Source: Flavobacterium nitrogenifigens (GTDB taxonomy: Bacteria; Bacteroidota; Bacteroidia; Flavobacteriales; Flavobacteriaceae). From it: a stretch of 64,000 bases of DNA. The notes under the pieces are model-generated. The model saw only the letters and a list, made by a program, of their open reading frames with translations. It had not been told where the DNA came from and made no database searches. Positions within the stretch are counted from its first letter, which is position 1. Every line of letters starts with the position of its first letter. The position numbers were made by a program, and so were the translations under genes. The stretch spans positions 40,501 to 104,500 of the forward strand of contig NZ_QJRI01000164.1 in the NCBI RefSeq assembly GCF_003254565.1, read 5' to 3'. Positions 1-8,900 of the stretch are shown here, one piece after another.

Positions 1-1
1 T

Positions 2-1240
2 AAAAATCCTCCCGCAGACAGAAAACCACTTGACATTGCGTATGCCGAAGCGATGAAAAAGGTATATACCCAATTTCCTTCAGATCCAGATATTGGTGCT
101 CTTTACGCGGAATCGCAAATGAATCTGCATCCGTGGGATTTGTATGAAAAAGGCACTGGAATACCTAAAAAATGGACTCCAGAAATACTTGCTGTTTTAA
201 ACGAATTGGTTAAAAAAAATCCGAAGCATCCGGGCGCACACCATTTTTTGGTTCATGCTGTAGAAGCATCATCACATCCAGAAAACGGACTCAAAAGTGC
301 TAAATTACTGGAAACTTTAGTTCCGGGTTCGGGACATTTGGTGCATATGTCATCTCATATTTACATTCGCACGGGAGATTATCATGAGGGCACACTTTCT
401 AACATTGAAGCCGTTCGAATTGATAGTCTGTATTCTACTGCCTGTAATGCGCAAGGCGCTTATCCTCTAGCCTATTATCCGCACAATTATCATTTTTTGG
501 TGGCTACTGCTGCTTTAGAAGGAAATTCAAAATTGGCTTGGGAATCGGCACAAATATTACAGCAGCACATGTCTCCTAAAATCATGCGTGAAGCGGGTTG
601 GGGAACTTTACAGCATTATTATAGCATTCCGTATTATATCGCTGTAAAATTCTCGATGTGGGATAAAATCATGGAGATTCCACAACCCGAAAAAGACCTT
701 GTTTATCCAAATGCCATTTGGCATTATGCCAAAGGAATGGCTTATCTTGGGAAAAATGATATTGCCAATGCCGAAAAACAGCTTGCTTCTCTTAACCAAT
801 TAGCCAAAGATAAAACCTTAAAAGAAGTTACCATTTGGAATATCAATACAACCTACGATCTTGTTCAGATTGCTAATAACGTTCTTTCAGCAGGAGTTGA
901 GGCCAAAAAGAATAATTTAGATAAAGCAATTGTACTTTTAAATAAAGCAATCGCAATCGAAGATCAATTAAATTACAACGAACCGCCAGATTGGTTTTTC
1001 TCCGTTAGACATTATTTAGGAGCTGTTCTGCTTAAAGCAGGAAAATATGCCGAAGCTGAAAAAATCTACAAACAAGATCTACAAACACTCCCAAAAAACG
1101 GCTTCGCCTTAATCGGACTTTATAATGCTTTAACCGCACAGAAAAAAGAAAAAGAGGCTTTACAAATTAAAACCTCTTTTGATAATGCTTGGCAGTATGC
1201 TGACTTTGAGATTAAGGATTCTTCTAGTATTTTGGAGTGA
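2..1240 (+). CDS. TPR-repeat protein, 5' end outside window
   Basis: The reading frame is open from base 2 through an in-frame ATG at 53 to the stop at 1238-1240, so the gene almost certainly begins before the window and this is its C-terminal part. The protein is helical with TPR-like units, clearest near the end (residues around 270-370 counted from the ATG), where repeated alanine-rich helix pairs occur. Two histidine-rich stretches stand out, HHFLVHAVEASSHPE and GHLVHMSSHIY; they recur in a family of bacterial TPR proteins and could bind a metal, but that is inference. No signal peptide can be judged because the N terminus is missing. The next genes are on the other strand, so it is the last gene of its transcript. 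The enzymatic or binding role is unknown. Confidence 0.8.
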   Translation, partial: KNPPADRKPLDIAYAEAMKKVYTQFPSDPDIGALYAESQMNLHPWDLYEKGTGIPKKWTPEILAVLNELVKKNPKHPGAHHFLVHAVEASSHPENGLKSAKLLETLVPGSGHLVHMSSHIYIRTGDYHEGTLSNIEAVRIDSLYSTACNAQGAYPLAYYPHNYHFLVATAALEGNSKLAWESAQILQQHMSPKIMREAGWGTLQHYYSIPYYIAVKFSMWDKIMEIPQPEKDLVYPNAIWHYAKGMAYLGKNDIANAEKQLASLNQLAKDKTLKEVTIWNINTTYDLVQIANNVLSAGVEAKKNNLDKAIVLLNKAIAIEDQLNYNEPPDWFFSVRHYLGAVLLKAGKYAEAEKIYKQDLQTLPKNGFALIGLYNALTAQKKEKEALQIKTSFDNAWQYADFEIKDSSSILE

Positions 1241-1293
1241 TTTTAATTTTTATGATTTTTCAAAGTAACTTTTTTATAATCCATTTTAGAAAT

Positions 1294-1386
1294 GTAATTG
1301 TAAAAAGTCAGAGACTTTTATTACGTTTAGAAATTCTAAGACCAAAAAAAATTGCGTAAAGTCAGAGACATTTGCGCAGCTTTTCA
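1294..1386. repeat. Two-hairpin intergenic repeat, copy A
   Basis: The first unit is AAAAGTC-AGA-GACTTTT. A ~34-nt spacer follows (ATTACGTTTAGAAATTC...). The second unit is GCGTAAAGTC-AGA-GACATTTGCGC. Both units share GTCAGAGAC. Read on the minus strand, the second hairpin is followed by a run of T residues, so it can terminate the gene at 1455. Near-identical copies lie at 2080 and 2758, and a diverged inverted copy at 3411. Confidence 0.9.
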
Positions 1387-1454
1387 ATTCAAGTATGGCA
1401 CTCTTTGCAGAGTTGGGGCTATTCCATCATATTTTACCGTAACTGTGATGTTTG

Positions 1455-1949
1455 TTAGAACCTCTTATTGATTTCGAAGTATTTAGTATCAGATTCAACA
1501 GTATATTTTGTAAAAAAATCAGCACCCTCAACAATAAATTCAATTGCTCCAACAGGAAATTGAAAAGATACAACGGGGATTTTCAATTCTTCATCATTCA
1601 ATGTCATTCCCAAAAGAAGCTTTTTATCGTATTGCAGCTTATACCATAATCCAGTCTCTATATCTCTCCAGCGAAATGATGGATAAAAATTCATTTTTTC
1701 TTCTATTTCAATATTAGTTAAAAACTCCCATTTTTTCATTTTTATTCCAGCTACAATTTTAGTGTAAAAATAGAAGCTATATCCTGAATTTAAAATTTCA
1801 TTAAAATCCTGAGTTTCTTTATTTAAATTAAAAATCCAAATTAAATCGCCTCCCAGATAATTTGGATCTGTATAGAAATATTGGAAATATCGGACTTCGC
1901 CATTCTCAATTACTTTGAATATATCGCCTCGTTTTATTTTTTTTGCCAT
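1455..1949 (-). CDS. Hypothetical protein, possibly Imm26-like immunity protein
   Basis: The 164-residue cytoplasmic protein has no signal peptide or membrane segment. It starts MAKKIKRGDIFKV and is rich in aromatic residues and beta-type sequence (YFQYFYTDPNYLGGDLIWIF, FYPSFRWRDIETGLWYKL). The opening RGDIFKV followed by a short strand resembles the Imm26-type immunity proteins of polymorphic toxin systems, but this is recognised by eye only. No toxin gene is adjacent in the window. The gene is one of four minus-strand small genes each followed by the same two-hairpin repeat, here copy A. Codon use and AT content fit the neighbouring small genes. If not an immunity protein it is an uncharacterised Bacteroidetes small protein. 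Confidence 0.7.
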   Translation of the reverse strand: MAKKIKRGDIFKVIENGEVRYFQYFYTDPNYLGGDLIWIFNLNKETQDFNEILNSGYSFYFYTKIVAGIKMKKWEFLTNIEIEEKMNFYPSFRWRDIETGLWYKLQYDKKLLLGMTLNDEELKIPVVSFQFPVGAIEFIVEGADFFTKYTVESDTKYFEINKRF

Positions 1950-2079
1950 AATCTATTTCTTTTTTATTCCGTATTTAATCCATTTTTTTTCCGCTACTGC
2001 ATTTATCTTGTTATATAATTTTTCCAATTTAAGAGAAATTATTTCTGTTTGTTCATAATATTTAGCTCCATAACAGGAA

Positions 2080-2196
2080 GTAATCGTAAAAAGTCAGAGA
2101 CTTTTATTACGTTTAGAAATTCTAAGACCAAAAAAAATTGCGCAAAGTCGGAGACATTTGTGCAGCTTTTCAGATGAACACTTCGGGGAGCTGGGG
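2080..2196. repeat. Two-hairpin intergenic repeat, copy B
   Basis: Same architecture as the copy at 1294, nearly identical over ~85 nt. It extends on the right into CAGATGAACACTTCGGGGA, which is shared with the copy at 2758. It lies just downstream of the stop of the minus-strand gene at 2206 and between that gene and the start of the gene ending at 1949. Confidence 0.9.
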
Positions 2197-2205
2197 TGGA
2201 ATTAA

Positions 2206-2679
2206 TTATATATTTAATGGTTTTATATCAACTTTTTTTCCAGTTAATGAGTCATCTTTTATGATTTTTATTTTTGGAAATTTCTCGATATGCAAATTTC
2301 CTTTTACCCTAGTATAATATACATTTTCATTGCTTTCGATATCAATTGCATAAATAGTATCCTCTGTATATCGAATTATTTTCTTTTTAGTCCCCATAAC
2401 AATCAAAATGGAATCGTTTGTTATTTCCCATCTGTAAATACTTGTATCAGGAATATCCGAAAAAATCCATCTTTTGTTTTTTACTTTGCTAAAAGAGTAC
2501 TTCGTTACTTTTCCATTTTTGTCAAACGAAAACGTAAAACCATGGTAATTAGCTCTTTCTCTCGGCCATTCATAATTCCAGTACTGAACAGAATCTTTGC
2601 AAATCAAATATTCAAGTTTTTCTTTCCTATTCTTACAGCTAAAAGAAATTACTAAAATAAAAATAATTATTTTTTTCAT
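2206..2679 (-). CDS. Small lipoprotein of unknown function
   Basis: The 157-residue protein begins MKKIIIFILVISFSCKNRKEK, a lipoprotein signal peptide with a lipobox ending at Cys15. It should be lipid-anchored after export. The mature part is beta-rich with alternating charged and aromatic residues (YWNYEWPRERANYHGFTFSF, KNKRWIFSDIPDTSIYRWEI) and resembles small periplasmic or surface lipoproteins with a lipocalin-like pattern, but no family is recognised. It is the second gene of the repeat-separated minus-strand group. The upstream gap of about 216 nt contains repeat copy C, so it probably has its own promoter. Confidence 0.75.
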   Translation of the reverse strand: MKKIIIFILVISFSCKNRKEKLEYLICKDSVQYWNYEWPRERANYHGFTFSFDKNGKVTKYSFSKVKNKRWIFSDIPDTSIYRWEITNDSILIVMGTKKKIIRYTEDTIYAIDIESNENVYYTRVKGNLHIEKFPKIKIIKDDSLTGKKVDIKPLNI

Positions 2680-2757
2680 AGTAAATTAGTCTTGCGGATT
2701 TTCTAAAGTTTTTAAATGAATAAGGTTTGGTAGCGTGGTGATTTTAGTTTTTAAGAT

Positions 2758-2870
2758 GTCATCATAAAAAGTCAGAGACTTTTAGTACGTTTAGAAATTC
2801 TAAGACCAAAAAAAGTTGCGCAAAGTCAGAGACATTTGCTCAGCTTTTCAGATGAACACTTCGGAGAACA
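2758..2870. repeat. Two-hairpin intergenic repeat, copy C
   Basis: Same orientation and structure as the copies at 1294 and 2080. It has AAAAGTC-AGA-GACTTTT, the TACGTTTAGAAATTCTAAGA spacer, then GCGCAAAGTC-AGA-GACATTTGC, and the right flank CAGATGAACACTTCGGAGA shared with copy B. It sits directly after the stop of the minus-strand gene at 2896. Confidence 0.9.
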
Positions 2871-2895
2871 GGGGGTAATTTGTTTTGGCTGATAT

Positions 2896-3342
2896 TTACA
2901 TATAGCCCTTTTCCTTAAAATAACATTCCAAATCTTTTTTAAAAGTTGCCAAATCAAAGTCTTTAATTTTAGTTCTCAAAGTTTCTATTATTTCTAATGA
3001 TTTCAAAATTTCTAAAGACACATATTTTTTAGCTTCAATTTCTGAAAAATTTTTGATTGTTTCAAAATCTAACTTTATGCTATACTCTAGACATTTTTCA
3101 ACTTCATATTCAAACCCCTCACTTTTTACATATTTTTTATCTTTTGTATATTTTGGCAATTTGGGCTTAAAAAATTGTTCAAAAATTGGACTTACACATA
3201 TAATTCCAATTACAATTTCCATTAAATCTTTTCCATATATTTTTTGTGTGAAAGATTTTTCCATCTCATCTGAAAAATCTATCAAAAATCTAGTTTCTTT
3301 TTTTATTTCCGCCGAAGTATATTGAGCTAAACCTAGTTTCAT
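2896..3342 (-). CDS. Hypothetical helical cytoplasmic protein
   Basis: The 148-residue protein has no export signal. It is mostly helical and very rich in Lys, Glu, Phe and Ile (EIKKETRFLIDFSDEMEKSF, ALEILKSL-like helices near the C terminus, final DLECYFKEKGYM). No catalytic motif is visible and I do not recognise the family. Its size, charge and placement beside other small unrelated genes separated by identical repeats fit an orphan immunity-type or accessory cassette gene, which is inference from context. It is followed by repeat copy C and preceded by the inverted copy D. The extreme AT content matches its neighbours. Confidence 0.65.
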   Translation of the reverse strand: MKLGLAQYTSAEIKKETRFLIDFSDEMEKSFTQKIYGKDLMEIVIGIICVSPIFEQFFKPKLPKYTKDKKYVKSEGFEYEVEKCLEYSIKLDFETIKNFSEIEAKKYVSLEILKSLEIIETLRTKIKDFDLATFKKDLECYFKEKGYM

Positions 3343-3410
3343 ATATTATATTATTAATTATTATCTAAAAATTGGATTTCTCCCAGCTCTCCAAAGTCTT
3401 CCTCGCTAGC

Positions 3411-3493
3411 GCTGCGCAAATGTCTCTGACTTTGCGCAACCTCTAATGCTTCTTAAAAACACAAAACGTCTAAAAAGTCTCTGACTTTTAAAA
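3411..3493. repeat. Two-hairpin repeat, inverted and diverged copy D
   Basis: This is the same two hairpin units in opposite orientation to copies A-C: GCGCAAATGTC-TCT-GACTTTGCGC at the left and AAAAAGTC-TCT-GACTTTT at the right. The ~33-nt spacer is mostly unrelated to that of A-C and keeps only short matches such as ACGT. It lies immediately downstream of the minus-strand gene at 3504. Conservation of the hairpins but not the spacer suggests the palindromes are the functional part. Confidence 0.85.
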
Positions 3494-3503
3494 CGAATAC
3501 TAG

Positions 3504-3899
3504 TTATCTATCTTCAAGAGAAATAACTTCTATATTCACCTCTTGGCCATCTTTTAGTTTTTCCTTAGTAAATGCTTCCGAAAAATCTGCCGAACCATAA
3601 ATATTGGGTCCGCTAAGCAAAAAATTATATCCTTCTGTTCCATCAAGCATAATTTTAACTGAACCTGTAGGATCAGTTGTATATTCTGCCACTTTTTTAA
3701 AGGTCTTTTTTATAAAACCAAATCCTTCTTTTCTTACTTCGATTGTATCAAAAGTATTAAGCCTTGGCAATTTCGTTTTACTATCAATTGAATGTATTGT
3801 GATCGTTATTGGATCACTCTTTTTATTACAATTAAAAATTAACAAAGCAAATATAAAAACACATATAAATTTTATTGCTCTAAGGGCATTTGATTTCAT
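3504..3899 (-). CDS. Small lipoprotein of unknown function
   Basis: I take the ATG at 3899, which gives MKSNALRAIKFICVFIFA followed by a lipobox ending LLIFNC (131 residues). An ATG three codons upstream is also possible. The mature chain contains a pattern of beta strands (ITITIHSIDSKTKLPRLNTF, VEVRK-like, TDPTGSVKIML) that resembles an extracellular Ig-like or carboxypeptidase-regulatory fold. That assignment is by shape of the sequence, not by a recognised family. It should be exported and lipid-anchored. It is the first of the four repeat-separated minus-strand genes and is followed by inverted repeat copy D. Confidence 0.7.
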   Translation of the reverse strand: MKSNALRAIKFICVFIFALLIFNCNKKSDPITITIHSIDSKTKLPRLNTFDTIEVRKEGFGFIKKTFKKVAEYTTDPTGSVKIMLDGTEGYNFLLSGPNIYGSADFSEAFTKEKLKDGQEVNIEVISLEDR

Positions 3900-4221
3900 A
3901 AGACACATTTAAAAAATTTAAATATTCCATTAAAAGTAATTTAATATTTGATGTAAAAGGCTGCTTTCTATGGTAAAAATTGCATAACTATTCAATTCAA
4001 GACTGAATTCTTCAATTCCAATCAATTATTACCCCTTAAAAGAGGACACTAAAAAACCAGTCCCCTAAAAAACAACCTCAATTATTATCAAATTTTTAAA
4101 TCTCATAGTTTTTAGAAAATTTTAAGAACCCTTACTTTTCAAATTACTATATTTGGCGCACCTTAAAGAATAATTAATCCCACTTTCTAAGGAACAAAAT
4201 TGTAATTCCTGCTGTAGTTGT
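3900..4221. other. Intergenic region between divergent units
   Basis: About 320 nt with no convincing gene. It is strongly AT-rich and separates the minus-strand small genes from the plus-strand efflux region. It contains a TATATTTG box at 4148-4155 and no clear repeat. Confidence 0.6.
4148..4155 (+). promoter_or_regulatory. Candidate -7 promoter box (TATATTTG)
   Basis: The box matches the Bacteroidetes -7 consensus TAnnTTTG exactly and lies 67 nt before the ATG at 4222. No clean TTG is present at the usual -33 distance, so the call is tentative. Confidence 0.35.
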
Positions 4222-4581
4222 ATGAAACCCACTAAGTTCATATATATCGTTTTACTTTCGATGCTTTGTTTTTTCAGAGGCACCGAGACGTATTCGCCGA
4301 TTTATACTTTCAGCAGCTGTATTACCTTAGATAGTGTTGCGGCAGACGACACGCAGATTTTTTCTTCCGACTTTTCTTCTTCTAAAAATCTAGAAGTTCA
4401 TTATAAGCTCAAAAAGAAAATGAAATGCAGAGCGACTACTTTAGAACAAAGTACGATCAAAGCTCCGTATCTCAGTAATTTGGTTAATTTCAAGCTTTAT
4501 AAAGAAAGCTTAATCTATGGTATAGCTTCTATATACCATATCGAGAGGCATCCTCACCTTCATTTGTACCAACTTTTCTAG
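4222..4581 (+). CDS. Possible small secreted protein upstream of efflux operon
   Basis: This 119-codon ORF begins MKPTKFIYIVLLSMLCFF, a plausible signal peptide. The rest has low similarity to anything I know. It contains two cysteines after the signal and a histidine-rich tail (IERHPHLHLYQLF). An 8-bp inverted repeat (ATGGTATA / TATACCAT) lies inside its 3' part at about 4515-4540, which is unusual for coding DNA. It lies in the same direction as the efflux genes with a 217-nt gap. It may be a real small protein, a leader ORF, or a chance ORF in untranslated leader RNA. Evidence is limited to the start context and the export-like N terminus. Confidence 0.4.
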   Translation: MKPTKFIYIVLLSMLCFFRGTETYSPIYTFSSCITLDSVAADDTQIFSSDFSSSKNLEVHYKLKKKMKCRATTLEQSTIKAPYLSNLVNFKLYKESLIYGIASIYHIERHPHLHLYQLF

Positions 4582-4798
4582 GCTGCAAAATTTCGTCGTT
4601 TTTATATTCTAGTATTCTGGAACAATACCTCATTTACGTATGTGATGGAGCTATTATTGCTATAAAAACATTTCTCTAAAACGGTACTTTTTTAAATAAG
4701 AAGCATCCGTAAACCTTATTATTTTCAAAATCCAAATTCAGACTCCCGATATGTTAGTATCAAGGGAGCACATCTATTTATTCAAAAATTTAAACCTA

Positions 4799-5893
4799 AT
4801 GATGAGCATTTATAAAAATCCATTTCTTTTATGCACCTTGGCTTTATTTGTTTTAGTCTCGTGCGGAGATAAAGCAAAAAAAGATTCAAACAACATAAAA
4901 ACAGTTCCTGTTTACAAGGTAACTTTAAAAGACACTATAGTTTCGAGCAAATTTGTTGCCGATGTACATGCTAAAAACAATGTAGAAATTCACGTTCGTA
5001 TTCCAGGTCTGTTAGACAAAGTTTACGTTAGCGAAGGACAAAAAGTAAAAAAAGGGCAAATCCTTTTCAAAATAAGCGATGTTGAACTTCAGATTCAGCT
5101 TCTAAAAGCCGAAGCCGTTTACAAAAGCGCTAAAGCCGATTTAAGAATTGCAACTGTAGAACTGGAACAGGCGCAAACTCTTTTTAATAAAAAAGTAATT
5201 GCAGATAAAGAATTAGAATTATCTAAAGCAAAAAATGATGCCGCTTCCGCGAAATTGGCTCATGCTGCTGCAGAAAGAAAAGCAATCAACCAACAGATTA
5301 GCTTCACCACTATCCGCGCGCCATTTGACGGAACAATTGACCGTATTCCGTTCAAAGAAGGAAGTTTAGTAGAAAACGGTTCGTTATTGACCACGGTTTC
5401 TCAATTAGACGATGTATACGCGTACTTCTCAATTCCTGAGAATACCTATTTCCAAATGATGGAAGACAAAACTTTAAACACGCAGGGCGATATTAAATTG
5501 GTTTTGCCAAACGGACAAGTTTACGATCAAAAAGGAGAATTAAGAACTGCCGACGGAGAAATCGACAGACAGACGGGTTCTATTCAATACAAAGCAAAAT
5601 TTCACAATCCGCAAGGGTTTATCAAACATGGGACTTCTGGAAAACTGATTATTTCAGAACCAAAAACCAATGCAATTTTAATTCCGCAGAAAGCAGTTTT
5701 TTCTATTCAGGACAAACAATACGTTTTCCGCGTGAACAAAGATGGAGTAGTTAAAATGACGAATGTTACTATCGAAACCACTCTAGATGATGTGTACATC
5801 TTAAATGAAGGTCTAAAAAGCGATGACCTAATCGTGCAAGAAGGCACACAATCATTGAGAGACGGCGATAAAATCAACATGAAACAAATGTAG
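4799..5893 (+). CDS. RND efflux periplasmic adaptor (membrane fusion protein)
   Basis: This is the periplasmic adaptor that links an inner-membrane RND pump to an outer-membrane channel. I choose the ATG pair at 4799/4802 because it gives MMSIYKNPFLLCTLALFVLVSC, a lipoprotein signal with lipobox LVSC. The upstream ATG at 4751 would put 16 non-signal residues in front. The mature protein shows the family order: barrel-sandwich lipoyl half (NNVEIHVRIPGLLDKVYVSE), an alpha-hairpin rich in Ala, Lys and Gln (about residues 100-160), the second lipoyl half with IRAPFDGTI, a beta-barrel, and the membrane-proximal domain ending in VQEGTQSLRDGDKI. Its 364 residues are normal for AcrA/MexA-type proteins. 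It is first in an operon with the pump at 5944 and the channel at 9279. The substrate cannot be told. Confidence 0.93.
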   Translation: MMSIYKNPFLLCTLALFVLVSCGDKAKKDSNNIKTVPVYKVTLKDTIVSSKFVADVHAKNNVEIHVRIPGLLDKVYVSEGQKVKKGQILFKISDVELQIQLLKAEAVYKSAKADLRIATVELEQAQTLFNKKVIADKELELSKAKNDAASAKLAHAAAERKAINQQISFTTIRAPFDGTIDRIPFKEGSLVENGSLLTTVSQLDDVYAYFSIPENTYFQMMEDKTLNTQGDIKLVLPNGQVYDQKGELRTADGEIDRQTGSIQYKAKFHNPQGFIKHGTSGKLIISEPKTNAILIPQKAVFSIQDKQYVFRVNKDGVVKMTNVTIETTLDDVYILNEGLKSDDLIVQEGTQSLRDGDKINMKQM

Positions 5894-5943
5894 ATTATCG
5901 ATCTGTAAAACAGTTATTTAATTATTTATCTAAAACATTTAAA

Positions 5944-8900
5944 ATGATAGAGTTATTTATCAGGAGGAAAATATTGTCATTAATCATCTCGGTTATGATA
6001 GTCCTTCTGGGATTGCTGGCGTTGTTTCAGCTCCCTATTACCCAATTCCCAGATATTGTACCACCGTCTGTAACCGTTACAGCAAAATATACAGGAGCAA
6101 ACGCAGAGGTTTCGGCCAATGCCGTCGCCCTTCCGCTAGAAAGAGCCATAAATGGTGTGCCTGGAATGACGTATATGTCAACCGTAACTTCCAACGATGG
6201 TTTGACTTTAATTCAGGTTTTCTTTGAAGTAGGAACCGATCCCGATTTGGCTGCTGTGAACGTTCAGAATAGGGTTACCACGATTTTAGATGAACTTCCA
6301 GAAGAGGTAATTCGTGCCGGGGTTACAACCGAAAAAGAGGTAAACAGTATGTTGATGTATTTGAACATTACGAGTACCGACAAAACTCAGGATGAGCAGT
6401 TTATCTTCAACTTTACCGATATTAATATTCTTCAGGAATTAAAGCGTATTGATGGTGTCGGACGTGCCGAAATCATGGGACAAAAAGAATATTCGATGCG
6501 TGTCTGGCTGGATCCAGAAAAGATGCTTTCGTATAATATTTCTGCAAATGAAGTTATTGTTTCACTTCAAAAACAAAACATTTCTGCTGCTCCGGGTAAA
6601 GTTGGTGAAGGTTCAGGACAAATGAACAACCAACTGCAATACGTAATTAAATACGGCGGAAAATTCTTTGAACCAAAACAATATGAAGAAATTCCGTTAA
6701 GAGCCAATCCAGACGGAACAATTTTAAGATTGAAAGACATTTCGAAAATTGAATTTGGTGCGATGAGTTACGGAATGGTTTCTAAAACCGATGGAAAACC
6801 TTCTGCATCAATCATGTTGAAACAACGTCCAGGTTCGAATGCTTCAGAGGTTATTGCTAGCGTAAAAGAGAAAATGGCTGAACTGAAAGTCTCTTCTTTT
6901 CCTCCTGGAATGGAATTCAATATTGCATACGACGTTTCGCGTTTCCTTGACGCTTCTATTCATGAAGTATTAAGAACTTTGGTTGAAGCCTTTATTTTGG
7001 TAGCTTTCGTCGTTTTCCTTTTCCTTCAAGATTGGAGATCGACTTTAATTCCAGTATTGGCAGTTCCTGTGGCACTTATTGGTTCGTTTACTTTTATGTC
7101 GATGATGGGATTCTCAATAAACTTATTGACGCTTTTCGCTTTAGTTCTTTCGATCGGAATTGTAGTTGATAACGCGATTGTCGTCGTCGAAGCCGTTCAC
7201 GTAAAAATCTCCGAAGAACATATGTCGCCAATGGAAGCTACCATTAGCGCCATGAAAGAAATTACAGGTGCCGTTATTGCAATTACGATTGTAATGGCTG
7301 CCGTATTTATTCCGGTTGCTTTCTTGAGCGGTCCGGTTGGGGTTTTCTATAGGCAGTTCTCTTTAACAATGGCCATTAGTATTGTAATTTCGGGTATTAA
7401 TGCCCTTACCCTTACTCCTGCTCTTTGTGCAATTATGCTAAAAGCGCACGATCCTAACAAAGAAAAAAAATCGCTTTTAGATCGTTTCTTCCACAGATTC
7501 AACCATTGGTTTGATAATATCACTTCAAAATACATCAAAGTATTAGTAAAATTTGCTGATCGTAATACCGTTACTGTTGGTTTATTGGTGTTGTTTTGCG
7601 TATTAACTTGGGGAACAACCAAATTTTTAGCATCTGGATTTATCCCGACTGAAGATCAGGGAATGGTTTATGTAAGTGTTACAACTCCACAAGGAGCAAC
7701 AGTAGAACGTACTGAAAAAGCTTTGGACGAAGTAACCAAAATTGCTCAAGGAATTAAAGGTGTAGACAACGTAACGACTCTTGCGGGATACAGTATTGTA
7801 ACCGAAATCGCAGGAGCTTCTTATGGAATGGGAATGATCAACTTGAAAGACTGGAGCGAACGTGATATTTCGGTAACTGAATTCATGGCGGAACTTACAG
7901 AAAAAACCAAAAACATTTCCGATGCGCAAATCGAGATTTTTGCACCGCCAACCGTTCCCGGTTTTGGTAACACGAGTGGTTTTGAGCTTCGTTTGCTGGA
8001 TAAATCTGGAGGAAGTATTACCAATACCGATAAAGTAACCAAAGAATTCATCAAAGAACTAAATGCTTCGCCAGAAATTCAGAACTCTTTCTCAAGTTTT
8101 GATGCCACTTTCCCGCAGTATTTAATTCATATTGATTACGATTTGGCGGCCAAAAAAGGAATTTCGGTAGACAATGCCATGTCGACTTTACAAACTATGT
8201 TAGGTTCTTTTTATGCAACCAATTTTATCCGTTTTTCTCAAATGTATAAAGTAATGGTTCAGGCAAGTCCACAATTCCGTCAAAATCCAGAAAGTATTTT
8301 GGATATGTATTTGAAGAATGAAGCAGGCGAAATGGTTCCGTTTTCTACTTTCATCAAATTAGAAAGAGTTTACGGTCCTGAGGTTTTAACGCGTTATAAT
8401 ATGTACATGTCAGCCATGATTAACGGTGAACCAGCCGAAGGTTACAGCTCTGGAGATGCCATTGCCGCTGTTGAAAAAATTGCTGCCGAAAAATTGCCAA
8501 GCCGTTTCGAATTGGAATGGTCTGGTATGACGCGTGAAGAGATTTTATCAGGAAACCAAACCATCTACATTTTTGCGCTTTGTATACTTTTTGTATACTT
8601 ATTATTGGCCGCACAATACGAAAGTTTATTGCTTCCGTTCCCAGTATTATTAAGTCTTCCTGTTGGAGTTTTCGGTTCTTATATTGCACTTGTAATGGTT
8701 GGACTGGACAATAACATCTATGCCCAAGTAGCACTCGTCATGCTGATTGGTCTGCTCGCCAAAAATGCCATTCTGATTGTAGAATTCGCCATGGCGCAAA
8801 ACAAACTCGGACGTGATATTGTCGAAGCAGCAATTGAAGGAGCAAGACTTCGTTTCAGACCAATTTTGATGACCTCATTTGCTTTTATTTCAGGATTGAT

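Noticed and set aside
1394..1412. Sigma-54 promoter (TGGCACTCTTTGCA)
   Set aside because: The gap between TGGCAC and TTGC is 3 nt instead of 5, so GG and GC are out of phase. It also leads into the 3' side of a minus-strand gene.
1294..3493. Integron attC sites as explanation for the gene-plus-repeat array
   Set aside because: The repeats lack the RYYYAAC / GTTRRRY core sites in correct positions, and no integrase gene is in the window. Only the cassette-like layout is similar.
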